Source of the DNA: Diabrotica undecimpunctata | Taxonomy: Eukaryota > Arthropoda > Insecta > Coleoptera > Chrysomelidae | NCBI RefSeq assembly: GCF_040954645.1 | Contig: NC_092803.1 | Location: forward strand, 122,283,961-122,347,960 | Direction: 5' to 3' | DNA length: 64,000 nucleotides | Shown: piece by piece, positions 44,522 through 56,026 of the stretch | How the letters are laid out: every line of letters begins with the position of its first letter | Numbering within the stretch: position 1 is the first letter of the stretch | Made by a program: the position numbers and the translations under genes | Notes under the pieces: model-generated | Told to the model about the DNA's origin: nothing | Databases searched by the model: none | Seen by the model: only the letters and a program-made list of their open reading frames with translations

Positions 44522-46551
44522 GATATTGTGTTACAGAAATCCGTTGAAATATTGGGCAAAACCAAATCAGAAAAAAGAAATCATTGGTTTGATCATGAGT
44601 GCGAAATGGCCACAAATAGAAAGAACGCAGCATATCAAAAAACCATTGACGCAGGTTGTACACGGAGAAAAAAAAGAAGAGTATAGACGTCTTAGAAGAG
44701 AGGAAAAACGTATCCATCGACGTAAGAAGAGGGAATACGAACAGAACACTCTCAGTGAGATACAAAGTTTATTCGATAAAAATGAAACGAGGAAATACTA
44801 CAAATCCTTAAATATTAGCCGTCGAGAATTTAAACCACGATTAAAAATTTGTAAAGACACTAACGGTGAAATTCTACATGATAAAAACTCAGTTCTTAAC
44901 AGATGGGCACAACATTTCAGCGAACATCTAAATATAAACGATATTGAAGGAGAGTACAATATAGAAAATGAACAAAATATACAACGTCAACTACACAGTG
45001 AAGACCCAACAAGAAGAGAAGTGTCAGATGCGATCCTAAAACTCAAAGACAATAAAGCCCCAGGAATCGATGACATCTGTTCGGAAATGTATAAAAAAGG
45101 TGGTGATCAACTTTTTGCAGCAATCCATAAACTAATAGTACTTATATGGCAGAATGAACGGGTACCAGAAGAGTGGCTGAAGGGAATAATATGTCCATTG
45201 CATAAAAAGGGGGATCAACTGGAGTGTAAGAACTATAGAGGCATTACTCTGTTAGCATTTGCGTATAAGATCTTCGGCAATGTATTATCTGAAAGACTTA
45301 AACATTTTACAAAGGATATTGTTGGTCAATATCAATGCGGATTTACTGCTGGAAAGTCAACTACACATCAAATTCAAGCACATAGGCAGATTCTAGAAAA
45401 GTCACTAGAATATAACATAGAAACACACCATCTCTTCGTTGACTTCAAAGCAGCCTATGACAGTGTGAAAAGAACTGCATTATATAATGCAATGATAGAC
45501 TTTGGGATCCCACCTAAGTTAGTTAAGTTGACCCACCTAACAATGCAAAACGTAAGCTCATGCGTTAGAATTGAAGGAGAAAACTCTACGTTCTTTGACA
45601 TTAATAATGGTCTAAGACAGGGGGACGTGTTGGCGTGTCTGCTCTTTAATATTGCCTTGGAAAAGGCAATCAGACAATTAAATATTAGAATGAATGGAAC
45701 TATTTTTAATAGATCGACGCAAATTCTCGCATTCGCTGACGATATAGTTATAGTGGGCAGAAGTATGAGAGACATGGTGCAGTGTTTTACAAGGCTTGCG
45801 GACGCAGCAAGTGAATTAGGACTTGTGGTAAACGAGGAAAAAACCAAATATATGTTGGTTTCTAAAAACCCTCGAAATATCCAAGAAATAATTCAAATTA
45901 ACAACCATACCTTTGAGCAAGTCAAAGAATTTACATATCTTGGATCGCTAGTAAACGCAACAAACACGACAAGCGACGAAATAAAAAGACGCATAGCAAT
46001 AGCAAACAAAACTGTTCACGGCCTCCGGAGACATTTAAAAAATAAAAATATAAAACGTGCACTAAAGCTTAATATATACAGGACCTTAATAAGACCAGTT
46101 TTGATATATGGGGCTGAAACGTGGATCTTATCTCAAAATGATAAAAGACTTCTTGGTATTTTTGAGAGAAAAATTCTTAGAAAGATTTTTGGGGCCGTAA
46201 ATGAAAATGGGCTATGGCGTCGAAGATACAACTTTGAACTGTATCAGTTATACACCGATCCAGATATTGTGAAATTCGTTAAAGTGCAGAGACTTAGATG
46301 GGCTGGACACATTGCTAGGATGTCAGATCACGAATACACGAAGAGATTAACATTTTCACAACCAGAGGGCACAAGAAGCAGAGGACGACCACGAATGAGA
46401 TGGATTGATGATGTGGAAGAAGACCTACAGATTCTAGGGGTTAGAAGATGGAGGGAAGTTGCCAGGAATCGACAGGAGTGGCGACTTCTTTGTGAGCAGG
46501 CCAAGATCCACAACGGATTGTCGAGCCACTTATGATGATGATGATGATGAT
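44522..46551 (+). pseudogene. LINE B (RTE-like), reverse transcriptase, almost intact
   Basis: The endonuclease frame continues past the TGA for some 50 codons, and the main frame takes over at an A-rich run near 44668. The rest is open to 46535: KAPGIDDICSEMYKKGG, PLHKKGDQLECKNYRGITLL, HHLFVDFKAAYDSV, GLRQGDVLACLLFNIALEKA, FADDIVIVGRSM, YGAETWIL and GRPRMRWIDDVEEDLQ. These are the RT fingers, palm with FADD, thumb and C-terminal blocks of RTE/BovB-like LINEs. The element ends in an (ATG)n tail at 46532-46551. Few lesions suggest a recent insertion. Enzyme role: copies its RNA into a nicked chromosomal target. Confidence 0.9.
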
Positions 46552-47480
46552 ACAGGAAGCAAACGTTAATCGAACAGGTCTGATCTACCACAAAAAACAT
46601 CACTGCTTAGCATTTGCGAACGACTTGGTAATATTGGCTAGAAGAAAAATAGAGCTGATGGAAACAGTCATGAAACTGAAAGAGGGTAAAACCAAGGGAA
46701 TGTATACAGGGGCGGCTGGTCCTATGAGGCAGGTGAGGCAGTGCCTCACCAGTATCAATCGACTATTTACGTTCTTTAACTACAATTTAACTTTTTGGAA
46801 TTTTCTAAATAACTTTATTTTCATTATGATAAAAAATTAAAATATGTACACCCCTGATGTCTTATCTTTGTATATTTCTTCATAATCTACGGGCCGGACA
46901 AGGGACAAGCTTAAACCACAAAATATTAAATAAACAACGGCTCCATTTTCCGCGCCAGCTTCTAATATATCATCTGTGCATCTCATTCTCTCTTTAAAAA
47001 TTATAGCCGCCGAGGCAAGCCTCACGGCATTGCTCTGTCTGACATATTAGACATCACATTATCTAGCGAAATTCAACATGATTTATTTATTTTCTGCCCA
47101 CGATTTCACCGAACAAGAGAGGCATGCCGCTCTGGTTTGGTGTAGTTCTTTTAATTAGCAGCGTTGCCGTTTGGGTACAAAGGTACCCAATTCGCTACAT
47201 TTTTTCCCTCGGGGTATAAAAGTACATTTTAAATAAAACATAGATTTTTATTTGAAAATTGTAACATTGTTATGTTGTAGTAGAGTATTTTCCTTTAGTA
47301 GATGGTACTATACATATTGTTCTATTGTTTTCCGATTTAACAAAAAATATTTCTTTCTATGCATTTACCAGATTGGCAACATTGGTACATTTTGGAACAT
47401 TTCTGCAAAATTGTTGTAGTAAGAGTAAGTAGTAGTTAAATTACTTCCTGTTGACCTCTTTGTGCGGCAGGATCACGTTT
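46550..47480 (+). repeat. Right copy of the long direct repeat around LINE B
   Basis: It starts at the end of the ATG tail (ATACAGGAAGC) and ends CACGTTT before GACGTATCTC. It corresponds to 42333-43887 with only a few differences, including a 3-base indel near 47260. Confidence 0.9.
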
Positions 47481-47620
47481 GACGTATCTCGTGTTGTTTT
47501 TCATTAAAAAAACAGTAAGATTACATGTTATATAATAAGTGCAGTGCAATTCTAATTAAGTTTTTTTAATAATTTTGGTGGGTTTGTTTTTGTGTGCAGG
47601 ATTTTCGGTTTTAGTGAAAA

Positions 47621-48466
47621 ATGGATTTAGCACCGAGCACTTCGTCACAACTTTCCCAGGTAAATGTAAATATTCGTAATACTTGTGATCTCGTAAATTT
47701 TTTAGTCAATCAGCAGAATTTTTCAAGTCATTCATATGAAGATAAATTATATATAGTTAAAGTCGTAAAACGACCTATTCCAGATTTAAGTAAACATCTT
47801 GTTTCTATCGGTGGCGTCGGAAAACCAAATCGGGGATTTCAAAATGCATGGTACGAAAAGTTTGACTGGCTTACGGGTAGTATAACATTAAATAAATTGT
47901 TTTGTTGGCCATGCATTTTATTTGCCACAGCTAATACTAGCGACAAAGTTTGGTTCAAAAGTGGTTATACTGATTTGAAAAATTTGTCTCGGAGTCTATT
48001 GTTACACAATAAAAGTTCTCAACATATTACATCGAATTGCAAGCTTACTCTTATGAGAAAACAAAAGCAAAATATCGCCACAGCACTAGACAATTCGCGT
48101 AAAATAGATATTGAAAATTTCAATGCTAGGGTTAAAGAAAATCGGCAAATTTTAAAAAGCCTTATAGATATTACGTTACACCTCTGTATGCAAGAGTTAC
48201 CGTTTAGGGGGCATGATGAATCTAATGAATCTTTAAATCGCGGGAATTTCAAAGAGCTAGTTGTTCTTGTTAGTAAATTTGACACTAATTTAAAAACATT
48301 TTTAGAACATGATAATGACTCTAGATCAGTTTTTTCTGGGACATCTAAAACCATACAAAATGAATTAATCGATTCAATTGCTTTTGTTATAAATAAAAAA
48401 ATATTGAGGAAGAAATTTCAAAATCATTATTCTTTTCCTGGCAGGTGGATGAGACTACTGATATAA
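47621..48466 (+). CDS. hAT transposase, N-terminal half (before a frameshift)
   Basis: The ATG at 47621 follows a likely 5'-UTR intron end (TTTTTGTGTGCAG). The frame encodes a TTF-type zinc-finger region: KPNRGFQNAWYEKFDWLTGS, CWPCILFATANTSDKVW and SLLLHNKSSQHI carry the cysteine and histidine pairs. An extension LRGHDESNESLNRGNF-like segment (LPFRGHDESNESLNRGNFKE) and TFLEHDNDSRSVFSGTSKTI follow, as in zinc-finger MYM-type 1 proteins. The homologous frame is lost at a run of seven A bases at 48395-48401, after which about 22 unrelated residues precede a stop. One base more or less in that run would restore continuity with the next frame. A sequencing or assembly error is possible. Confidence 0.9.
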   Translation: MDLAPSTSSQLSQVNVNIRNTCDLVNFLVNQQNFSSHSYEDKLYIVKVVKRPIPDLSKHLVSIGGVGKPNRGFQNAWYEKFDWLTGSITLNKLFCWPCILFATANTSDKVWFKSGYTDLKNLSRSLLLHNKSSQHITSNCKLTLMRKQKQNIATALDNSRKIDIENFNARVKENRQILKSLIDITLHLCMQELPFRGHDESNESLNRGNFKELVVLVSKFDTNLKTFLEHDNDSRSVFSGTSKTIQNELIDSIAFVINKKILRKKFQNHYSFPGRWMRLLI

Positions 48467-49860
48467 GCTGCCATTCACAACTATCCGTTATTTTTCGATA
48501 CGTAATAAACGATAAACCAGTCGAACGATTCATGGGATTTTACGATGTAAGTTCCGGGCGTTCTGCTCAAGATTTATTTGAATTTTTATCTACCAAATTT
48601 CGAAAGTTCAACTTGCATAGTAAATTAGTGGCTCAGACATACGATGGAGCTTCTGTAATGTCGGGAGAAGTGAATGGTCTACAGGCAAAAATTAAATCTA
48701 TAGCGCCTCAAGCCATGTTCATTCATTGCTATGCACATGTATTTAATTTAGTTTTAAGTAACGCATGCAGTTCAATTCAACAAGTTAAAGTTTTTTTCTC
48801 AACCTTATCCGGTTTTTCTTCATATTTTTCTAAATCTACAAAGCGTACCCAAGTGTTAGAACACATTGGAGGAAATCGTATACCTTCTAATGTAGCAAGT
48901 CGCTGGAATTTTACTTCACGCGCAGTTCTCACAGTTAATAATAATAAGGATAAATTACTTGAGACCTTTGATTTTATTATTAATAGTCGCGATTTTGATG
49001 ACAAAACAATAAGAAAAGCAGTAGGTTTAAAAGCTTTTTTAGAAGATCCTCAGAACATATTTTTTTTAGAAATATTTTCGTTGATTTTTCATCAAACTGA
49101 TACTGTTTTTTCCATTCTACAAAATAGAAATACAGACATTGTTAAGGCCAGAAATTTACTTCAAAATACCCTAAGTAAAATACGTGAATTTAGGAGTAAC
49201 AGTACTTATTTTGATACAATTTATGAAAAACTGGATACCGCTGCGTTACACTCGAAACGTCGTCGTAAGGGAGTTGAAATGACTGATAAAACTCAACAAT
49301 TAAGGCAAATTTTTTTTGAAATTCTTGACATTATAGCAACCCAAATAGAGGTTAGGTTTTGCGACGTTGAAAAATTACATTTCTTTGATCTGTTGAATAT
49401 ATCAAAATTTCCCATTTTTGCTAAAGAATTTCCTCATGATCTATTAAAAAACTTGACAACGCAGTATAATATTTTTGATATAAATCAACTAAAAAGTGAG
49501 TTATCCGCTATGTACGGGAATGATATAATAGAAAATTGCGCAAGCCCTTATGAAATGTTAACTTTTTTTCACGATTATGATTTAAAACTTTGTATGCCAG
49601 AAGTTTTTAAATTATTATGCATTTGTGTTGTTTTGCCAGTGACAAGTGCTTCTGCAGAAAGAAGTTTCTCCGCGCTAAAAAGGATTAAAAATTACATCAG
49701 AAATACAACTGGACAGACACGATTGAGTAATATGGCAAAAATCTCAATTGAAAAATCATTTATAAAATCACAGGATGAGAACGTTTTTATAGACGATGTA
49801 ATAGATCATTTTGCAGAACAGAAGTCTCGCAGAATTCCTTTAATTTATAAAAAACTTTAA
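48402..49860 (+). CDS. hAT transposase, catalytic and dimerisation half (after the frameshift)
   Basis: From 48402 the frame reads through to 49860 without a stop. VDETTDISCHSQLSVIFRYV carries the first catalytic aspartate and VAQTYDGASVMSGEVNGLQA the second; IHCYAHVFNLVLSNAC is the usual following motif. SRWNF lies in the middle region. The C-terminal hAT dimerisation domain is LPVTSASAERSFSALKRIKN followed by YIRNTTGQTRLSNM, with the expected AERSFS glutamate. The enzyme excises and inserts the element with 8-bp duplications. Apart from the one frameshift the gene looks intact, so the family may be active elsewhere in this genome. Confidence 0.9.
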
Positions 49861-50793
49861 ATTTTAGAACTCAGTTTTCCTTTTAGAATTTATATTTTTT
49901 GAAGTTTTTCTAAAATAATTATAATTTTTAAAAATCGTGAAATAAAAAACCAAAAAACAAAATTTAACCCTTTGTTTAAGTTTATTTAACGTAAACGGCC
50001 TCACGTTATGATGTCACAAAATCGACCTTCCGACTAACATCTTACGACGAGAACGATCAATGGAGATATGCTAGACCGAAGCTTCAACTGAAGGGATATG
50101 TGAGAGCGTGAAGAAGATGGCACTAGATTAGCAGTCGCCATTTATAACACTTACTAACAAATCTCCCAGATAAAAAATACCTACTAACCCCCAAAAAATA
50201 TAAAAATCCCAAAAAAATTAATAAAAAATATAAAGATTCAAAAAAAATATAAAATAATAAAAAATTCACAAAAAAATTATAAAAATAAAAAAAGGCCACG
50301 GGAGAGGCCACCTAGATCCTTGAGGCTACAACTTGGCCGCTAACCAAGGTGCAGGCTCGAGGATTAGAGCTCCCTCGTTTTTCGTTCGCTTTTATCTCAC
50401 GATACGAGATTTCATGATAAACCGGAGTAAGTCGCTTAACGACACCTTGGGTATCATTTAAGTTACATTTATGAGCACCCTATTACACATGGTGCTCATA
50501 AATACAGCTCAATCGCGGACTTTTTCAAAAAGCAGTCAGCCCTTATGTTGCACCTTCAGTGCACATAAGGGAGGGTGGAGGAGGGCTTAGGAGAGCTTTG
50601 AGGTGAGGATGACTTTTGTTGATCCGCGCGCGTATCGTCAGAAGTCCTTCTCACGCCAAGTCATTGTTTGCTGGCGCGAGCAATGCCTCCTTAGCCGGGT
50701 ATGACTGGAGCAAAGAGAAGCTAACCATAATAATAATAATTTTCCTTAAGTGTAGTGTGCCTCACCATCTTGTACTATCACGAGCCGCCCCTG
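49861..50793. other. hAT 3' non-coding region with hairpins
   Basis: After the stop come 930 bases without coding potential. TTTATGAGCACC pairs with GGTGCTCATAAA at 50467-50503. CCCTTATGTTGCAC pairs with GTGCACATAAGGG near 50540-50575. These subterminal hairpins may be transposase-binding or regulatory structures. Confidence 0.7.
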
Positions 50794-51400
50794 AATGTAT
50801 ATAAATGAAGTATATGGAATGCACAAATAAGAAATGCGTCCGGGGCCGGTACAAAACAATGATAACAGCAAAGGTAACATAACATAAATTCAAAAAAGTA
50901 AGAAAATTTCAGTACTTAGGAAATGTCTTCACAAAATAACCTAACTGTGAGGAAGAAATACAGAAAAAAATTATGTCTGGCATTGGCGCTGTATATGCTC
51001 TCAATAGGTTGTTAAGAAGCAAAAATATATCTGGAAGAGCAAAACTAAGGACAACTAAGACAAGACCGTAGTAAGGACAATAGTAATGATGTATGCTTCT
51101 GACAAATGGGTCACAACAAAAAAACACCAGGAGTTTTTATTAGTTTGCAAAATCTGGTGGTAATATATTAGCGGTAATTAAGGTTCAAAGACATAGATGG
51201 TTGAGCCATGTGCAGATAATGATTCTATCTAGAATTTCCAAAATGGTACTACCTAGTGCATTGGCAGACAAAAGGCGAAGAGGAAGACCGAGGTCAAGAT
51301 GGAGCAACGAAGTTAAAGAAGATATGAGAAGACTTAACGTAACGAACTGTGAAAGAAAAGGATGGGACAAAGAATAGTACATCAGCCATGGGCCTACATA
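50794..51400 (+). pseudogene. LINE A, right piece
   Basis: After the hAT element the LINE homology goes on: KISVLRKCL-like frame-shifted YLG region, SGIGAVYALNRLLRSKNISG, MYASDKWVTTKKHQEFLL, and RRGRPRSRWSNEVKEDMRRL. Many stops are present. The stretch 51401-51964 to its right holds no feature that I can name. Confidence 0.7.
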
Positions 51401-51964
51401 TTAATATCATTATTAAACAATACCCACCAAGATAATTTTATATGTAAAAATTACATAAGATGTCATTTAAAACATTGTGCAATATTATGTGACCTCTCTA
51501 CACTCATATTCGATGACCAGCTAGCTCATCCGATCTAAATAAAGTTGATGTTATCCTTATTTATTTTGATTTTGTGTATAGTTCAGTATATACGTACAAA
51601 TTTTGTGTACCTACATTACAAAGTGATCATTAACAAATTAAGAAGTGGGAATACCTTGTATATTTGAAAATAATTTAAAAATTTTTAGCTGTACTCGACC
51701 CATTTTTATGTAGATACCAATTTTTTGTATCTTTTTAAACGTCTGAAATATTGAACTCTGGAGTATAAGTTGATCAACCTGTACTTATGTGTTATAAAAG
51801 ATAAATAAAACTTGTTTTAAAAGTGTGTACTTGTGTAAAAAGAATATCTATGTGAACAAAATAACTGTACCAAAAATCAATAAAATTAAATTAACCTCAA
51901 AATATGGTTTATGATTAAATAATATAATAACATAATTTTATCATCTCTTTATAATTACTATAAA

Positions 51965-54900
51965 GCGGCGGAGTGGGGTTCTCCCAGAACGGACGCTCAC
52001 GGACAAATGCTTATGGAATGGATAGGAACTCTGGACTTAGTTATCTTAAATAATGGTCTTAATAATGCTGCGAGAAAAATTAAAGACTGGACCGTGCTGC
52101 CGGATGACACTGCTACAGAACATAGCTACATTAGCTTTTCGATCGTCGGAGTAGGGACTACCAACGTGGAGTCATCAGCGAACCAAACAGGAAGCAGAGG
52201 TGAATATAGAACGGACTGACTAGCGCTTGATGAGTATTTTAGATAGTTGATAGAGAGGAGAAGATGCCAACCGCCATCGTCAGCAGGACTTGAATCAATA
52301 ATAAGAGAGACTATGAGAAATTGCATAAACGGGGTAGATGAAAAAAGAAAAATGCCTTATTGATGGTGCGAAGAGATCGCCAATAAGAGCAAGGAATGCA
52401 TTGCCATCAGAAGACATGCTACGAGGGCAAGAGGTAGAGGAGAAGTAACCGAAGCTAGCATAATGGATATGGTATACTGAAGGAACTGAACAGGAATATC
52501 CGAGTCGAGAAGAAGAGGTACTGGAGAGAACTGTGTGACAAGTTGGATGAGGACGTTTAGGGTCAGGGGTACAAAATCGTAATAAACTAGTTCAAGCTAT
52601 CAAGTATCAAGCTCTCTGTATGAGATGCCACTGAATAGGAAGCTTGAGGTTACCAGAGAGCTGTTTCCACCCGGCCATCATTGGCATGGAGTGCAGTGAA
52701 GCTGTACCTTTTACCGTAGACGAACTCAACGAAGTGTTGGCTGCCCTAAAGACACGAAAGGCTCCGGGACTCGATGGAATGTCACACGAAGCTGTGAAAC
52801 GCATTTTCAGTATGGAGCCGACGTGGCTTTAGGAACACATGAATGTACTGCTTGAAACTCAGCGATTTCCGGCAAATTGGAAGATCCTGAGGCTCATGCT
52901 ACTCCCAAAGGGGTAAGACAAGTATCGACCTGTTTGCCATTTGTCGTGCATAGACACAGTGATTGAAGAGTCAGGCAGGTTGTCTGCCAGGCAGTACGGT
53001 TTCAGAAAGAACAGGAGCACGGTGTATGCGCTGATGGAAGTCTTCCGGGACTCGATGGAATACCACCAGAAGCGGTGAAACGCATTGGCAGTATGGAGCC
53101 AACGTGGCTTTTGGACCACATGAATGTACTGCTTGAAACTCAGCGATTTCCGGCAAATTGGAAGATCTCGAGGCTCGTGCTACTCCCAAAGGGGGAAGAC
53201 AAGTATCGACCTGTTTGCCTTCTGTCGTGCATAGGTAAATTATACGAGAGGCTCCTAAGAGGGCAAATAGACACAGTGATTGAAGAGTCAGGCGGGCTGT
53301 CACTCAGGCAGTACGGTTTCAGAAAGCACAGGAGCACGGTGGATGCGCTGATGGAAGTCTTCCGGGAGTTACGCGGGGTGGGGGTTAACAAGAGGTGGAC
53401 AATCCTACTGTTGTTTGACGTCCGAAATGCTTTCAACACATTAAAATGGAAAGAGGTAATGAAGGTGTCCGAGCTCCTCCGACTATCTGTCAGAGAAGAA
53501 AATTTTGGTAGAGAAAGGAGTAGTGGTTGATGTGACGGCTGGAGTGCCGCAGCAGTCGGTCCCAGGACCCACGCTGTGAAACTTGGCATATGACGGGGTT
53601 GTGAGTCAACAATACGGAGAGGGTGTAACCCCTTTCACATTTGCGGATGACCTCGCTATGCTGGTAGTGACGCGGGGCAGAGAGAACCTTATCTTTGGTG
53701 CATAAAGTACATGCAACCAAGTCGAGAAATTGATGAAAATGCATGAGCTAGAACTGACTACGGGTAAGACCCAGGCTATAGTTCTCAAGGGAGCAAGGAA
53801 AAGGGACGGGATAACATTCGAATGTGCAGGAAAGAGAGTGGTTCCAAAAAAATGCGTGAAGTATTTAGGGGTGACTCTGAGTCAAGACGGAAAAGGGGAA
53901 GACCACGTAAAAGCGGTGACTCAAAGAGTTGCAGTGAGATCCGCCGCATTGGGGGGGAACATGCCCAACATCGGAGGGTCCAAAACTGAGAGAAGGAGGA
54001 CCCTTCATTCTGTTGTGCAAACGATCGTCCTCTACGCTGCGCTTGTCTGGCGTACTGCAATTATAACAAAGACGTACTGAAATCACCCCATCTGAGCAGA
54101 TAGGAAGAGTCTATTGAGTGTGGCGTGGGCATACAAAACAGTCTCTGCCGAGCCGTTGGGAGTTATCACCGGGTGTATTCCGATGCACGTGCTAGTGAAG
54201 GAAAGAGGAAGAATATACGAGAGAAGAAATGAAGACATAGCAACAGAACGTTTAAAAAAAAGAAAGGGAAAGGTCCATAATGGTGTGGCAAGAAGAATGG
54301 GAGGAGATGAGAAGGAAGGCGCAGTGGACGAAATCGTTGATTCCTAATTTGATAAGATGGATGGATTGCGGGCAACGGCGTTTGGATTACTTCCTGACGC
54401 AGATGCTTACATGACATAGTTACTTCAGGGCATACCTTTACAGATTTTGAAAGGCAGATAATGACAAATGCCTGTATTGTGAAATATCAGACAGTGTCTC
54501 ACACACTCTATTGGTATGCGATAGATGGATAGATGAGAGGAACCTGCTTGAGAGAGAGCTAGGAAGTAAGGTGCAATCAGTCACGGAACTGGTGGAGGAG
54601 ATGCTTAGCTCGTCAGATCGGTGGAGAGAAGTTCAGAGATATGTGAGGAGAACATTGGAGAGAAAGGAACAAGTAGAAAGGCAACCCGAAGGAAGGCAGG
54701 GTGTCCAGGAGCAATCAAGAAGATGAGGCAGAATGAGAAGGGGTGAGATTGAACATGAACAGGAAGGAACAGAGGGAGAGAAGAATTCAGTCGTAGTGAG
54801 AAAGTGCTAGAATGTTGTGCGTAAATGAGAGATTGGTTGAATGCCGTGCCGATGTTGCGTCCCAATCAGGGCGATCCGGCCGATAATTCACCACTGAGGA

Positions 54901-55098
54901 AGGTGTTTTTTTAGCAGGTAGGTCTCTGGCATTGATGGCGATGGTATCCGAACAACGCTAGCGCGCGGCCTTGGATGTCATCGTGGCCACGCTGGAGGTG
55001 TCCTGCATAACCGAGCGGTTCTGCCCACCTTCTAGGACCGAGGTATGTTTCGAACATTTGGACCACCCCCTCCACCCTCACAAAAAAAGAAAAAAAAT
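51965..55098 (+). pseudogene. R1-like LINE, decayed
   Basis: In order: an endonuclease end (MLMEWIGTLDLVILNN), RT regions (FTVDELNEVLAALKTRKAPG, LDGMSHEAVKR; NWKISRLVLLPKGEDKYRPV, CLLSCIGKLYERLLRGQIDT; LSLRQYGFRKHRSTVDALME), a FADDLAMLV catalytic box near 53641, the MHELELTTGKTQAIVLKGAR region, KYLGVTLSQDGKG, and a zinc-knuckle end (KCLYCEISDSVSHTLLVCDR). These match R1-clade elements. A 280-325 bp segment is tandemly duplicated at 52764-53370. It finishes in an A-rich CAAAAAAAGAAAAAAAATG near 55098. Stops are frequent. It lies directly upstream of larp7. Confidence 0.85.
52764..53370 (+). repeat. Tandem duplication inside the R1-like LINE
   Basis: Copy 1 (52764-53045) and copy 2 (53046-53370) both begin at CGGGACTCGATGGAAT and end at GGAAGTCTTCCGGGA. 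Copy 1 lacks about 36 bases (GTAAATTATACGAGAGGCTC and after) and differs at many single positions. Confidence 0.85.
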
Positions 55099-55239
55099 GT
55101 TACGGAAATGGTGTTCGAATAAACCCAAATTGTTGTCGCAATTTCCTGAATTGTATATTAATTTTAATCCAGAATTAAATCGTCCATTAAAAATCCTTGG
55201 TTTGAAGTGAACTGCATAGCCCGATGTATTTCAATTTTA

Positions 55240-55370
55240 GCCCACAAAAAGAACAAGAAGAAGATGTAATGAACTAACGTAAACGTAACCTAACCTAAGT
55301 CAACAGTCAACAACTTCTTTAGTGGTAGAATTTTTCTTTTGGTAAGTTTGAATTTCGGAGAATATTTGAG
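55240..55370 (+). promoter_or_regulatory. Probable larp7 5' region
   Basis: These bases lie between the R1 tail and the larp7 start codon. CGTAACCTAACCTAAG is the only notable motif. No TATA box is seen, which is common for insect housekeeping genes. Confidence 0.35.
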
Positions 55371-55536
55371 ATGGGTGAAGGTGAATATGAAAATGAACAT
55401 ATAGAAGTCTCGAAAAAAGGGCGACATCGTAAAAAATTACTCTACAATTCAATTTTACAATTAATGGAATTTTACTTCAGTGATTCTAACCTAGCTAAAG
55501 ATAGATTTCTTTCACAATTAATTAGTGAAAATCCAT
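55371..55536 (+). CDS. larp7: La-related protein 7, exon 1 (start of La motif)
   Basis: The ATG at 55371 opens MGEGEYENEHIEVSKKGRHR and then LLYNSILQLMEFYFSDSNLA, KDRFLSQLISENP, the first half of a La motif. FYFSDSNL with the following KDRF is the signature of La and LARP7 proteins, whose motif binds the UUU-OH end of RNA polymerase III transcripts. The donor is CCAT then GTAAGTA. One base is carried to exon 2. Family knowledge: LARP7 caps 7SK RNA and holds P-TEFb inactive in the nucleus. Confidence 0.9.
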
Positions 55537-55597
55537 GTAAGTATAATTACATTCATATTTTTGAATTGTATCAAAAATCATATTTTGCCTTTATCAG

Positions 55598-56026
55598 TTG
55601 TAGATATAAACATATTTTTGAAATTCAATAAAATTAGAAAATTAAACTGTACTCTAGATGATATACGAAAAGCAATTAGTAAGTCCGATATGATAGAACT
55701 ATCAGAATGCAAAGAAAGAATAAGAAGGAAGATGCCGATAAAAATTAATGAAAATGTAGACAATTGTACAATATATGTTGAAAATATTAAAGCTGATGCT
55801 AACCATGAGTGGGTTTCACAGATATTTTCAGAATTTGGAAATGTGGTTTATGTTTCAATACCAAAATACAGACATAATAAAACAAACAAAGGTTTTGCTT
55901 TTGTTGAGTTCGAAGATGAAAATGGTGCTAAAAATGCTCTTACATACTTTGAGAGTATTGGGTGTAAAATGCCATCAGAAACAAACCCAGAGAATTTAAA
56001 AAGTATTCAGACATTTCAGGAAAAAG
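55598..56026 (+). CDS. larp7: La-related protein 7, exon 2 (end of La motif, RRM1)
   Basis: A 61-bp intron ends TTGCCTTTATCAG at 55597. The exon completes the La motif with VDINIFLKFNKIRKL and DDIRKAISKSDMIELSECKE, followed by RIRRKMPI. It then encodes an RRM: CTIYVENIKADANHEWVSQI as RNP2 region and TNKGFAFVEFEDENGAKNAL as RNP1 region. GNVVYVSIPKY is a close match to LARP7 proteins and separates this from genuine La. It ends FQEKG at a GTAAGT donor, with one base carried over. Intron phases agree on both sides. Confidence 0.95.

Larger units (their letters stand above)
46707..50793 (+). mobile_element. Complete hAT transposon (zinc-finger MYM-type 1-like)
   Basis: The ends CAGGGGCGGCTGG and GAGCCGCCCCTG are inverted copies, and AATGTATA occurs at 46699-46706 and 50794-50801 as an exact 8-bp target duplication, the hallmark of hAT elements. 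The 4,087-bp body holds a transposase gene at 47621-49860. Subterminal hairpins lie at 46733-46751, 50467-50503 and 50539-50575. It inserted into LINE A. Confidence 0.95.

Noticed and set aside
46328..46603. Minus-strand frame with a run of histidines
   Set aside because: The histidines are the complement of the ATG-repeat tail of LINE B.
55525..55597. Reading larp7 straight through 55537-55597 without splicing
   Set aside because: The first frame runs to a stop at 55631 and loses the La motif, while the 61-bp intron has consensus ends and restores the known La and RRM order.
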